Below are positions 56,501-64,000 of a stretch of DNA of 64,000 nt, piece after piece. The stretch covers positions 47,058,845 to 47,122,844 of the forward strand of contig OX328105.1 of the NCBI GenBank assembly GCA_946811185.2. The letters run 5' to 3'. The stretch is from Hippopus hippopus (Eukaryota; Mollusca; Bivalvia; Cardiida; Cardiidae). Position numbers and translations under genes: made by a program. Numbering within the stretch: position 1 is the stretch's first letter; the number at the start of each line of letters is the position of its first letter. The notes under the pieces were generated by a model, which had not been told where the DNA came from, did not search any database, and saw only the letters and a list, made by a program, of their open reading frames with translations.

Positions 56501-59500
56501 AATACATTAAGAACATGACCCATATACGTATGAGCCATGCTTCGTGAATAGGGGGCTTATTGCATCTGCGAAAAGTATCGGCCCAGGTCAGCCTGTGCAG
56601 TCAGCGCCGGCTGACCTTGGGCGAAACTTTTCGCTATTGGTCAATTTTCTACATGTCAAGGTACCAGTGTACCTCATAATTTAGTCTGTTGTTATACAAA
56701 ATGATTTTCTATGGATCCAAAATTATGTGATGACTCGCGAGGTATGATGTATCACGGAGATGCATTAAGCCCCCTTTTGCCAGAGCATGGCTCATATACT
56801 TGTATAATTCATCCATAGTATGCCAAGAGTGGAATGATACGAAAATTAAGATCTAAGATCAGACTTCATGTTCTTTGCAGTCTGCCTTTGGAATCATTTG
56901 TAAAATGATAACAGTCTGCCGATAATGTTTTTGCACAGCAGCAGCTGACAGTTTTTTAAAACTCTGTGAGAAAAGAGGAAAATCCATGTAAGAACTATTT
57001 TTTTTCTAAAATTTTATCTAATATTTTATCATATATTTACTAAGATTCTCATTTCAAATCATTTCAAATCTCAGTTGGTGATTATAAATATTTTACCAGG
57101 ATGGTTTCAAAGTTTTCTGCAGAAAATTTTTTTATGAGGTAACATGTTAATTCTTTACCACACAGTCCTGAGTTTAAATGACCTTATGATAAAAAGCATT
57201 TGAAAACATGGTGGGAAAAAGGAGAAAATGCAGATAACCAGTATTTTCTCCTTTTCTCACCATGTTTTTTTACCCTACCATGGAAAAAAAACATTATTTG
57301 ACGCACATTTGATTTATCAGCTGCAAATGCTTTCAGTTTGTACAAAGCGAAATTTTTTCGTCTGGTAAAGATTTAATAATTGGTTGTCTTGTAGATCCTA
57401 ACAGAAAGTCTGTGTTTGAGACCTTACTATCCAAGGTCGTGGGAGAATCGCCTGGTTCTGAATCAGAGCCTGCAGATCAGCCTGTAGAGTTGGAGGAGAG
57501 CAAACTCCAGGAAGAAAATATTGGTAAAGCAGTCTGTATAGATATGTTTTATTCTTCTCATAGTTGTTTGTTGTTTGGTTAACTTTTTGCTGGATGACAA
57601 CTTTCAGGTCTGTGTAATTTGAAAACCCAAGCCCCAATAGCTCAGTTGGTAGCGTACAGGACTTGAGAACAGGGGGTTGTGGGTTCGATCCCTGGCTTGG
57701 CCAATTTCTTTCCAAGGATTGATGATAGTCATTGCTACAGGATTCATTCCTCTCTCACTGCTGACTGTTGTTTCGACAATGGTTATGGGCAAAGCAGGAA
57801 GTGGCTTTGAAAGAATATTGTGCGGAATACTGGTAAAAGAAACTCCAGGAAAGCATGGATAGGTGCACTGGCTGCCATGATATAACTGAAATAATGTTGA
57901 ATACGGCATTAAACACCATACAGTCAATCAATCAGTTTGAAAACATTTGAGCCATGCTCTGTGAAAAGGGGCCTTAATGCATCTGCGAAAAGTTTCGACC
58001 CAGGTCAGCCTGCGCAGTCCGTGCAGGCTGACCTTGGCCGAAACTTTTTGCTATTGGTCAATTTTCTGCATGTGTAAGGACCATTCTACCCCATGACTAA
58101 GTCGGTTGTTAAAAAAAGTGGTTGTTATGGATCTGTAAATATGTGATGGTTTGCTTGATACCATGGATCACAGAGATGCATTAAGCCCCCTTTTGCCGGA
58201 GCATGGCTCATTTGCAGATGACATATTTAGTATGTGTCAAATCATGAAACTTGTCTCTGAGTATAGAAAATGGTAGGAAAAGGAGAAACTGTTGGTAACC
58301 AGCATTATCTCCTTTTCCCACAACATTGTTTTTGAAACACAGGATTGTATGATAAAAGGTTTATTTATCGTCATTTTTTGAAACACAGGATTATATGATA
58401 AAAGGTTTATTTCTCGTCACACAAAAAAATTTAGACTTGTCAATGAGGAAAGCAGAAGAAAAATTTAAATTTTCACCCTTTCTCAAAATGTTTTGAAAAT
58501 CATTTTCACCGAGTAGTGTAAAAACTTAAGATCATTTTGGAAAAGGTTGTGTGAGCTGTGCCCTGTGAAAAGGGAGCTTCATGCATCTGCAAAAAGTATC
58601 AACTGAAACTTTTCGCTGTTGATAAATTTTCTACAGGTCAGAAGACCATTCCACCTCCAGATTCAATTGGTTGTTATACAAAATGGATCTTGAAGATCCA
58701 TATTTATTTGATGACTCGCTTGGTATAATGCATCACAGAGATGCATTAAACCCCTGTTGCCAGAGCATGGCTCATGTTGTTTTTTTTTTCATTCCAGAAA
58801 CAGTTCCCACACCAGTGAAACCTACAGTCACTAAACCAAGTACTTTACCAGTGGGTACCCCAGGGAGAACCCATGCTCGAAGCAAACTGGTGATGTCACC
58901 CAACAAGGAAGGCTTGAACCACTCCCTGTCAGACCAGTGCTTTATTGGGCTTTTCTGGGCTCATGTGCTGACAAGAGTATTTCTGAATATTTGGCTTGTG
59001 AGCATATTGCTACCAGTGCCACTTGCTGTTTGGGCCATAAAAAAGTTGGGTATGTTATCTAGATGTTACTGTAAGCAGTAACCCTTTATCCCTTAGCTCT
59101 TTACTAAATGACAAATTCTAGACTAGTCCAAATTGAAAGTAGTTGCAGACAACAAGTGTGACTGAAAGATTGAAATTTTGTTTTAGGAAGGGTAGAAAAC
59201 ATTGTAGGAAAAGGAGAAAATATCGGTTATCAGTATTTTCTCCTTTTCGCACAATGTTTTCAAAAGGCTTCTTTCTCAGGGTTGTTAAAAGTCGGGATTG
59301 TGTGATATAGGATTAACCAGCCAAGCCTCGGTAGCTCAGTCAGTAGCAAACAGGACTTGATAAAAAGGGGTGGATGGTTTTGATCCCAGGCTTGGTCAAT
59401 TTCTTTCCAAAGATTGATGAGTCATTGCAACAGGATTCATTCTTCTCTCACTGGTGAACATTGTTTCCACGATGATTATGTGAGAGAGCAGCCAGTGGCT

Positions 59501-59955
59501 TGGACCCTAAACCCGCTAAATAAGTTAATTGAAACTTTCAAGCCAATAGTTAAAACCAAATGTTGCTATTTCAGATTTTTTGGAGAAAAGTACATGTGTC
59601 TCCTCATCAGACAGTGTAGACCTGAGATCAGACTGCACGTTCTGTGCAGTCTGATCTTGAGTTACACTGTCGGCAAAGGTAAGTTAGTCGTGCCTAAGGG
59701 TTAAAAAGAAATATAACAAGAGGTGATACAGAATATATCAAGAAATTGAAACTTGACAAATGGAGTTAGACTGATCGCTACATTATTATATTTTCAAATT
59801 TAGGGGTGAAACTTGGAAGTGACGAAGGGCCTATGGGTGACAAAGTCAAGGTCATAAGGCGCTCCCTTGGTAACTGGATCAGAGACCGGAAAGATGTACT
59901 AATGCCTAAATGGCTTAGGGGTGTGGCCAGGCTTGTTCTTAAAGGAGATCAGAAG
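47020..59955 (+). CDS. TMEM245: TMEM245, multipass membrane protein of the AI-2E family (3' half outside window)
   Basis: Six phase-consistent exons (47020-47529, 51372-51501, 56160-56261, 57395-57523, 58798-59049, 59804-59955) encode the first 425 residues; human TMEM245 has about 880. Conserved blocks are KQAFYNTAANIF, VYFILEAFLKPLLWAVLCG, FLYPFKRSL, YFTSVW|IWTLAVAY, VPLWLLLILH, FLNIWLVSILLPVPLAVWAI and KKLG. Hydrophobic helices are visible at about residues 34-70 (two segments), 93-105, 122-142 and 153-170, with more on exons 2, 3 and 5. Exon 4 and the start of exon 5 form a hydrophilic loop rich in Glu, Pro and Ser. The AI-2E transporter-like part lies beyond the window. Molecular function is poorly known, and vertebrate TMEM245 hosts a microRNA in an intron. 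The start context aagaATGG is strong. Confidence 0.95.
47913..48455 (+). repeat. Direct tandem repeat with tRNA-like heads (unit about 325 bp)
   Basis: Unit 1 (47913-48237) and partial unit 2 (48238-about 48455) both read tgttac...agatcactcc ... ctttagctcagtggt ... tttgaaccttaccagg or ggttcgaatcctgcc. These look like degraded SINE units; neither folds as a convincing tRNA. Confidence 0.6.
48970..49184 (-). mobile_element. TTAA-MITE copy, diverged
   Basis: It has gaccaaactacaaatcttta on the left and ends TTAA at 49181-49184. Confidence 0.65.
49206..49429 (+). mobile_element. TTAA-MITE copy (first of three sharing TTAA)
   Basis: Central palindrome with cgtggg arms, gaaaacatcgtgggaaaagg. It ends TTAA at 49426-49429. 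Confidence 0.85.
49426..49628 (-). mobile_element. TTAA-MITE copy, diverged (second of three)
   Basis: Shares TTAA with both neighbours (49426-49429 and 49625-49628). The core is degraded. Confidence 0.75.
49625..49846 (-). mobile_element. TTAA-MITE copy (third of three)
   Basis: It runs from TTAActctttaccaaacga to tgttaaagagTTAA (49843-49846), with a near-complete palindrome. Confidence 0.88.
50396..50616 (-). mobile_element. TTAA-MITE copy
   Basis: The core palindrome is intact (gaaaacattgtgggaaaagt). It ends ggtaaagggTTAt. Confidence 0.82.
51040..51335 (+). mobile_element. SINE family S2 copy next to TMEM245 exon 2
   Basis: It has cccaatagctcaaggagcat, the B-box-like ggtttgaaccc, the body ggtgctatataccgagcatg and the tail aatcaatcaatcc. 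It ends 37 bases before exon 2. Confidence 0.75.
51372..51501 (+). CDS. TMEM245: TMEM245 coding exon 2
   Basis: 130 bases: IWTLAVAYLCAIIFVWNQES, then ALSVPLWLLLILHIAATA and a split Gly. Acceptor tacttcag. Human reads IWTLVVGYVLTVSFKWN ... SIPVWIILLFHLASLAG. Confidence 0.93.
51573..51800. mobile_element. TGAGCCATG-MITE copy
   Basis: The ends tgagccatgctctggc and catggagcatggctca are inverse. Confidence 0.8.
51908..52066. mobile_element. TGAGCCATG-MITE fragment
   Basis: It has the palindrome ggtcagcctgtg ... cacaggctgacc and a degraded right end (cagaccataactca). Confidence 0.65.
52330..52484 (-). mobile_element. TTAA-MITE fragment, diverged
   Basis: It has gttggaaaagtagaaagtgc and ends ttggtgaaaggTTAA. 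Confidence 0.6.
52850..55935 (+). mobile_element. Tandem-unit element, family e, split by family c
   Basis: Pieces about 52850-53016 and 55427-55935 share aggtcaaaggtcaaggtcac, atcaaccacntataaa and ctgttantttt. The 3' end has the hairpin GTCACTTCGCAGTGAC and CTTGTT (55930-55935). The 5' start is not resolved. Confidence 0.65.
53017..55426 (+). mobile_element. Tandem-unit element, family c (about twelve 162-bp units)
   Basis: It begins TATACGCCCGTC with the hairpin CCCGTC-GAA-GACGGG (53023-53037). Units recur every 161-163 bases, measured on GAGCATAACTTTGTCATC (53105, 53268, 53430, 53591, 53753, 53915 and on). The end has GACGGGCGTAT and CTTGTT. ATACGCCCGTC (53018-53028) and GACGGGCGTAT (55391-55401) are perfect subterminal inverses. 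The open minus-strand frames through the units follow from a period divisible by three and are not genes. Confidence 0.85.
56160..56261 (+). CDS. TMEM245: TMEM245 coding exon 3
   Basis: 102 bases encoding (G)ILRVPLLIVMGLGVTVGFVA then ENQ-like EQNEVKRQQEEGR. Acceptor atatttcag, donor GAG|gtacat. One membrane helix followed by a charged stretch. Confidence 0.9.
56272..56522. mobile_element. TGAGCCATG-MITE copy, diverged
   Basis: It has tgagcagcccactggcaaaa on the left and a degraded right end. It starts 11 bases after the TMEM245 exon 3 donor. Confidence 0.6.
56531..56794. mobile_element. TGAGCCATG-MITE copy, well preserved
   Basis: 264 bp with inverse ends tgagccatgc and gcatggctca, and the inner palindrome ggtcagcctgtgcag ... 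ggctgacc. Confidence 0.88.
57147..57376 (+). mobile_element. TTAA-MITE copy 18 bases from TMEM245 exon 4
   Basis: TTAA at 57147-57150 and 57373-57376, with a near-complete palindrome. It occupies the expected branch-point region of the intron 3 acceptor. Confidence 0.88.
57395..57523 (+). CDS. TMEM245: TMEM245 coding exon 4
   Basis: 129 bases starting (D)PNRKSVFETLLSKVVGESPG and ending QEENI plus one base. It is an acidic, Ser- and Pro-containing cytosolic or luminal loop. The acceptor cttgtag is only 18 bases after the end of a TTAA-MITE. Conservation is low, and frame and splice sites carry the call. Confidence 0.85.
57628..57937 (+). mobile_element. SINE family S1, most complete copy
   Basis: The tRNA-like head has an A box (tagctcagttggtagcgt) and a B box (ggttcgatccc). 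The 3' domain is ctgccatgatataactgaaa ... gcattaaacacc, with the tail agtcaatcaatcag. The head resembles a lysine-type tRNA only loosely. Confidence 0.82.
57948..58210. mobile_element. TGAGCCATG-MITE, reference copy
   Basis: 263 bp. The ends tgagccatgctctg and cggagcatggctca are inverse, and the inner palindrome is GGTCAGCCTGCGCAGTCCGT with its inverse. Non-coding and probably non-autonomous; target duplication not clear. Confidence 0.9.
58215..58360 (-). mobile_element. TTAA-MITE fragment
   Basis: It has gagaaactgttggtaaccag and ttatctccttttcccacaac. Followed by a short tandem duplication (tgaaacacaggattntatga) to about 58420. Confidence 0.6.
58552..58774. mobile_element. TGAGCCATG-MITE copy just before TMEM245 exon 5
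   Basis: The ends tgagctgtgccctgtg and cagagcatggctca are inverse. It ends 23 bases before the exon 5 acceptor, against its T tract. Confidence 0.78.
58798..59049 (+). CDS. TMEM245: TMEM245 coding exon 5
   Basis: 252 bases. A Thr- and Pro-rich linker (ETVPTPVKPTVTKPST...) is followed by DQCFIGLFWAHVLTRVFLNI and WLVSILLPVPLAVWAIKKL. Acceptor cattccag, donor TTGG|gtatgt. The second half is strongly TMEM245-like. Confidence 0.93.
59093..59316 (-). mobile_element. TTAA-MITE copy
   Basis: It runs from ttagctctttactaaatgac to gtgatataggaTTAA; core gagaaaatatcggttatcag. Confidence 0.82.
59332..59510 (+). mobile_element. SINE family S1 fragment
   Basis: It has the head cctcggtagctcagtcagta and the body aatttctttccaaagattga. 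The 3' domain is missing. Confidence 0.65.
59612..59672. mobile_element. GATCAGACTGCAC palindrome, best copy
   Basis: Arms cagtgtagacctgagatcag and its near-inverse meet at actgcacgttctgtgcagt. About 60 bp with few mismatches. Confidence 0.75.
59804..59955 (+). CDS. TMEM245: TMEM245 coding exon 6 (last in window)
   Basis: 50 residues plus a split Gly: VKLGSDEGPMGDKVKVIRRS through LRGVARLVLKGDQK, phase 0 at the end. The donor AAG|gttggg is weak. The next family block (LWHWLNKK...) is not found in the remaining 4 kb. Confidence 0.85.
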
Positions 59956-60122
59956 GTTGGGTTCTTAGTCTCATTTGACTATTTCATTTGAATGCAGTTA
60001 ATTTTACCTTTTAACAAATTAGCTCATCTTTTTTATAGCCCATGGGGAAAAAGGCTTTTGAGAATATTATGTGAAAAGGAGAAATGCTGATATACATAAT
60101 TTTTTCCTTTTCCCAAAACCTG

Positions 60123-60813
60123 TTTAGCTTGGCTGTTTTTGAAGAAAACAACCAATTACTGTCATAACCCTGGCATCCTTGTTGTCTGCATCATCTGTGT
60201 CGTTGTGGTGCGAAAAAATTGACATTTGTAATATAGCTGTTATTACTGAAGATACTATTTCAAACTTTGGACAATTTGTTAACTATCAAGACTGGAACTC
60301 ATGCAACAGGGGTAGGTAACCATCAAAATATTTTTTGATACAGTTATGCCTCTTTTTTGACTTAACTCTTTACCAAATGACAAAATTTTAGACTTGTCCA
60401 ACTTGAAAGCATTTGCAGACGACAAAATAAACGTGACTCAAAAATTGAAACTTGATTTTGGAAGAGTAGAAAACATTGTGGGAAAAGGAGAAAATGCTGG
60501 TTACCAGCATTTCCTCCTTTTCCCACAATGTTTTCAGTAGTCTTCTTGCTCAGGGTCGTTAAAACCAGGGATTATATGGTAAAGGGTTAAAATTTTCGCA
60601 AAAATTTTGACATTTTGTTATATCGCTGTTATTACTGAAGTTATTTACTTCAAACTAAAATAAGTTGTCAACTATTAAAAGAACTCATACAACAAGGGCA
60701 GGTAACCATAAAAATATTTTTGACACTGTTATGCCCCTTTTTCGACTTAGAATTTTCTCTGAAAATCAAGCACTTGCAGCCGGGTGCTGGCACCCGTATG
60801 TGGTGCTCTTGTT
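60123..60813 (+). mobile_element. Tandem-unit element, family d, split by a TTAA-MITE
   Basis: It begins TTAGCTTGGCTGTTTTTGAA, has two units, then the hairpin GGGTGCTGGCACCC and gtgctCTTGTT. The MITE at 60362-60590 sits between the units. Confidence 0.8.
60362..60590 (-). mobile_element. TTAA-MITE inserted in the family d element
   Basis: TTAA at 60362-60365 and 60587-60590, with a well-preserved palindrome. Removing one TTAA plus the insert restores gacttaaaattttcgc, as expected for family d. Confidence 0.93.
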
Positions 60814-61005
60814 TACCTTTAATATGAGCCACATTTATCTGTCAACAGCAAATGCTATCATATAGATAAGTCAATGGTATTGTCAACAAGTAAACAGTAA
60901 AGTTAAGTCTTCTACCTTACTGAAAATATGGATTTAAAAAATGGTTTCAATTGGGATGTACAATGTGACATCTGGACATCTTGCATAATTCTCTCATAAT
61001 ACCAG

Positions 61006-61189
61006 TTAACTCTGAACCACACAATCCAGGGTTTTTATGACCTTGATGAAGACAACTTTTGAAAAAATTGTTGGAAAAGGAGAAAATGCTGGTTATTAGC
61101 ATTTTCTCCTTTTCCCACAATGTTTTCTAACCTTTCAAAGGCAAATCCTAGGGTTTAAGACACATCTAAAGTTGCCCTCTGCAGGGCCT
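61006..61189 (+). mobile_element. TTAA-MITE copy, right end cut
   Basis: TTAA at 61006-61009 and an intact core. The sequence leaves the family after gttgccctctgcag. Confidence 0.8.
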
Positions 61190-62600
61190 GCACTGCCGAT
61201 CGCCATTTTTGCCAAATGCGAAAATTCTGAACAAGTGGCGAATTTTTTCTTTAACTGGCGAAAATAAGTGGCGAAAGTTTTTTTTATCGGCAATTCTTCA
61301 GTTTTTGTCTCAACTCACGAGATAAGTGGAGAAAGGGTGGAGCAGGGAACAAGCTACAGGGCGACGTAGGCGAAGAAGTCACCTTCAATGGCTCAAGTTT
61401 GCCTCATCAAGCTTGCATGGCAAAAAAAACCTTTGCCTTAAAAAATTCCTGACCTGGCTTTATTCATGAAATATTGGCAATCTAAGACAAAGGTTGACAC
61501 CAGTTACCCTTTATCACCTTTGTCAGTTTAGACAAGACTGCAGAGTGTTATGATCCTTATCTGTTACTAACTCGCTAAATCTACTCCTTCATCCCACGAA
61601 ACCCTGTCTTTTTTTCCACATATAAAGCGTCTGCTTATTTGTTTAAATGATGTCAGACGATCAGTACTGATTCTCAATACATGAATAGTCGTGAAATAAA
61701 GCAGAATTACCTCTTCTTACTGCTGGAGATATTCTTTACAAATATTTTTTTAAATAAATTACAATGATGGATGGTAAACCAAAGGATTAAAAAATCTTGA
61801 AAACAATCATTTGCCTTCCTCACATCGGCAACTCAAGCAAAATCTGCAGTACAGTGTTCTATTTTTAGCATTCTATTTTTAGAATACTCTACACCTTTTC
61901 CTGCCTATCAGCTATTTTATTGGAAGCCGCTCGAAAGCGGCTTCCAGTAGGAATGTACCTAAACTATTTACCATGTAGATGATCAGTAATTATTTGATAG
62001 GTGATAATTTTTGTAAAATTTCTAATAATGTTGTGTTGTTGTGACAGAATTATTCCACATGACTCTTTCTTAAGTATTCCAACAGACCTACATGAAATTC
62101 AAACCTGGTTTTCTTGCAATATATAGTTCATTCCCAAATAACAATAAAAAATACAGAAAGATAAACATCCTTTAATTGGCTAGTCCCCCGAAGTTTTCAA
62201 ACATATAGGATTCCTTCCATTTTCCCAAACGAAGTTGTTATGCTTTCGGTTTATCACAAGCTTTCACACCTCTCAGTGGTTTTCGCATTTATCTACTTTT
62301 TTACAAAACAAAATAATGATGATTATGATATAGAGAGCATCTTAGAATATGATAATCAGAAGCAATTTTATGTACAAGTTTTTCGTCCAATCTTAATTTG
62401 TAAAGGATAAAACGGCGGTTAACCTTTGATCAAGGTATAGACTGGTTACCTCCCTACACAAGAGGCGTCTACATCAGCTATTTATAGAATACTTGCGAAA
62501 AGATAACCCTTTTTCTTCCCTTCGTCTACACATTAGCCCAATGGATTTTTGTTACACGAAACATCTATCTTATGAGACCTGCAAAATTTAGCATTTACTG
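61190..62600. other. TMEM245 intron 6, mostly unassigned
   Basis: It includes a repeated tggcgaa motif at 61230-61290 and a GAA-type hairpin at 61921-61946 (TGGAAGCCGCT-CGAA-AGCGGCTTCCA), which may be the start of another tandem-unit element. No exon recognised. Confidence 0.4.
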
Positions 62601-64000
62601 TATTGTGTGTCGAAGCTGTTACGATCAGACTGTACGTGCTGTACGGTATGGTCCTGATCAACAGAACCCTTGAAACCAGGCCTGTTTGAAACATGACGTA
62701 TGGATCGTGATGTACATTGACTACAGTAATTATCATGGTGGTGCCTGGTGCTCTAGATAAGGGTTGAAGCTGCTCGAAAATGACGGAAATAGATGAAGAT
62801 CAGACAGCACATAGCCTGTGTAATATTTTTTTAATATTCTATAAGATATTTCGTAAACATAAAAGAAAATCTTGTTTGTTTTCCTTACTCAGTGTATTTA
62901 TTTCGTTGTGTAATCGAAGGATTAAATTTATTACAGAACCTATCACTGTAATTATACAACTTTTTACGTCGCTGCTGGTCAAAGGTTTAGAATAGCTCTT
63001 GAAATTTACATTAGAAGTTTTACACTAGGTTTGTACAAGGCCTATGCAGAAAATGGTTCAAACTACTGTTTATTAAACGAAATATACATAGTAATAGTTA
63101 TTATGTTGTGGTTGAATAGATCCAGATCTTTAAAGACTTAAAAAATGTTTGTGTGTGTGTGTGTGTCTGTCATTTCAGGAATAAAAGAAATGTGGCTTGT
63201 GCCAACTGTGCAGGCTATGATCAGAATAATTTTGGAGATGCCATGCAAAAGTTTTTGTTTCTAGAGTAGAAATGTAAAGATTCACTGTGTTACAAGCATG
63301 CTAAGATACTTTTTGACAAGCAAGAAGATCATCTTTTGGAAAAAAGTTGTTGAATATTTTCTTTTTTTTTTTTTCTTTCCTTTTTTTCTTTTTTATTGTA
63401 AAAAAAAAAGAAACACAAAGAAAAGATCACTGATAAGAATTGTAAATACATGTAAACATCATATGTGTATAACGATCTTATTATCACTTTGAATAATTGA
63501 TAACTTAAATAATTCTGTAGTATTGCCTTTAATGCCACTATAGAAGTTTCCTTTCTAAAATCATTAAATAAATGGAAAATGCTGTATTTGAATGCGCAAT
63601 TTCTCCATTTTTAAATTTCGAGTAGAAATTTAAAAATTCCGATGCTTTTACGTCCCCCCCCCAATAAACATCACTTTATAATAATAATATATCAACAAGA
63701 TTATTTAAGATTCTATATCAACAAGATTATTTAAGATTCCTTTCTAAATTTCTTTTAAGAATTAGAATACATGTACATATTATTTTCTGTTTCTTTTTTC
63801 CTTGCATTTTAGTACCATTTGTCATGATTTTCCGCTGGTGGGGGGTGGGGGTAAAAACAGATACAAAAAATGTAATCACAATTTCTCAAGAGAGTCAATA
63901 TTTCTGAAATTGTCCACCAAAAGATTGCGGCTTCTATGATGCTATGCATCATAAATTTGTCTTGTTGACTACATAGATTACATCTCTGTAAACCTTGTTA
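62601..64000. other. TMEM245 intron 6 continued, no exon recognised
   Basis: One GATCAGACTG palindrome at about 62618-62660, a TG run at 63152-63168, an A/T homopolymer inverted repeat at 63360-63415 and a C run near 63654. The next TMEM245 exon is not present. Confidence 0.4.

Noticed and set aside
57628..57705. Possible functional tRNA gene
   Set aside because: It is the head of an S1 SINE with its conserved 3' domain and tail. Other copies are in the window.
61921..61946. Histone-type 3' stem-loop or intrinsic terminator
   Set aside because: The stem and CGAA loop do not match the histone consensus and no histone gene is near. It fits better as a possible 5' hairpin of a tandem-unit element.
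63178..63271. A good-looking acceptor (ctgtcatttcag) followed by a short open frame and a later AATAAA, as a possible last exon
   Set aside because: In the phase left by TMEM245 exon 6 it stops after one codon (GAA TAA), and no frame resembles TMEM245. The TG run makes acceptor-like sequence by chance.

Overview
The window is eukaryotic nuclear DNA from a mollusc, most likely a heterodont bivalve. This rests on three split genes whose proteins are closest in my memory to animal (bilaterian) orthologues, on short GT-AG exons separated by kilobase introns, and on dense interspersed repeats of types I associate with bivalve genomes. These are tRNA-derived SINEs, palindromic MITEs, and tandem-unit elements ending in CTTGTT. 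The species call is an inference only.

Three genes are supported. (1) ASCC2 lies on the minus strand. Eleven coding exons run from the start codon at 15789 to an exon ending at 996 inside the CUE domain, so the 3' end is outside the window to the left. (2) RHEB lies on the plus strand and is complete: seven coding exons from 20943 to 35475 give a 182-residue GTPase ending in the CaaX box CVVS. (3) TMEM245 lies on the plus strand. The first six coding exons (47020 to 59955) are present and the 3' half is outside the window to the right. All exon joins were checked for reading phase and keep frame. ASCC2 and RHEB are divergent, with 5.15 kb between their start codons. RHEB and TMEM245 are in tandem, about 11.5 kb apart. 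The products act in ribosome-associated quality control and alkylation repair (ASCC2), TORC1 activation (RHEB) and a poorly characterised multipass membrane protein family (TMEM245). Nothing here indicates a shared pathway.

Introns and intergenic DNA are largely mobile elements. The dominant one is a MITE of about 230 bp, flanked by TTAA, with piggyBac-like termini (CCCTTTACC...) and a central palindrome of up to 67 nt. I count at least 40 copies or fragments. Other families are a MITE starting TGAGCCATGCTCTG, a short palindrome built on GATCAGACTGCAC, several SINE families, a nearly intact mariner (DD34D, one frameshift) in ASCC2 intron 2, several long foldback elements with recognisable target-site duplications, and at least five families of tandem-unit elements. 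Three of those carry perfect or near-perfect subterminal inverted repeats, a 5' hairpin with a GAA loop, and a CTTGTT 3' end, which resembles Helentron-associated non-autonomous elements. Several elements are nested, so relative ages can be read.

No rRNA gene, convincing functional tRNA gene, CRISPR array or prokaryotic operon is present. The best candidates for little-described biology are the palindromic TTAA-MITE bloom and the shared architecture of the tandem-unit elements.
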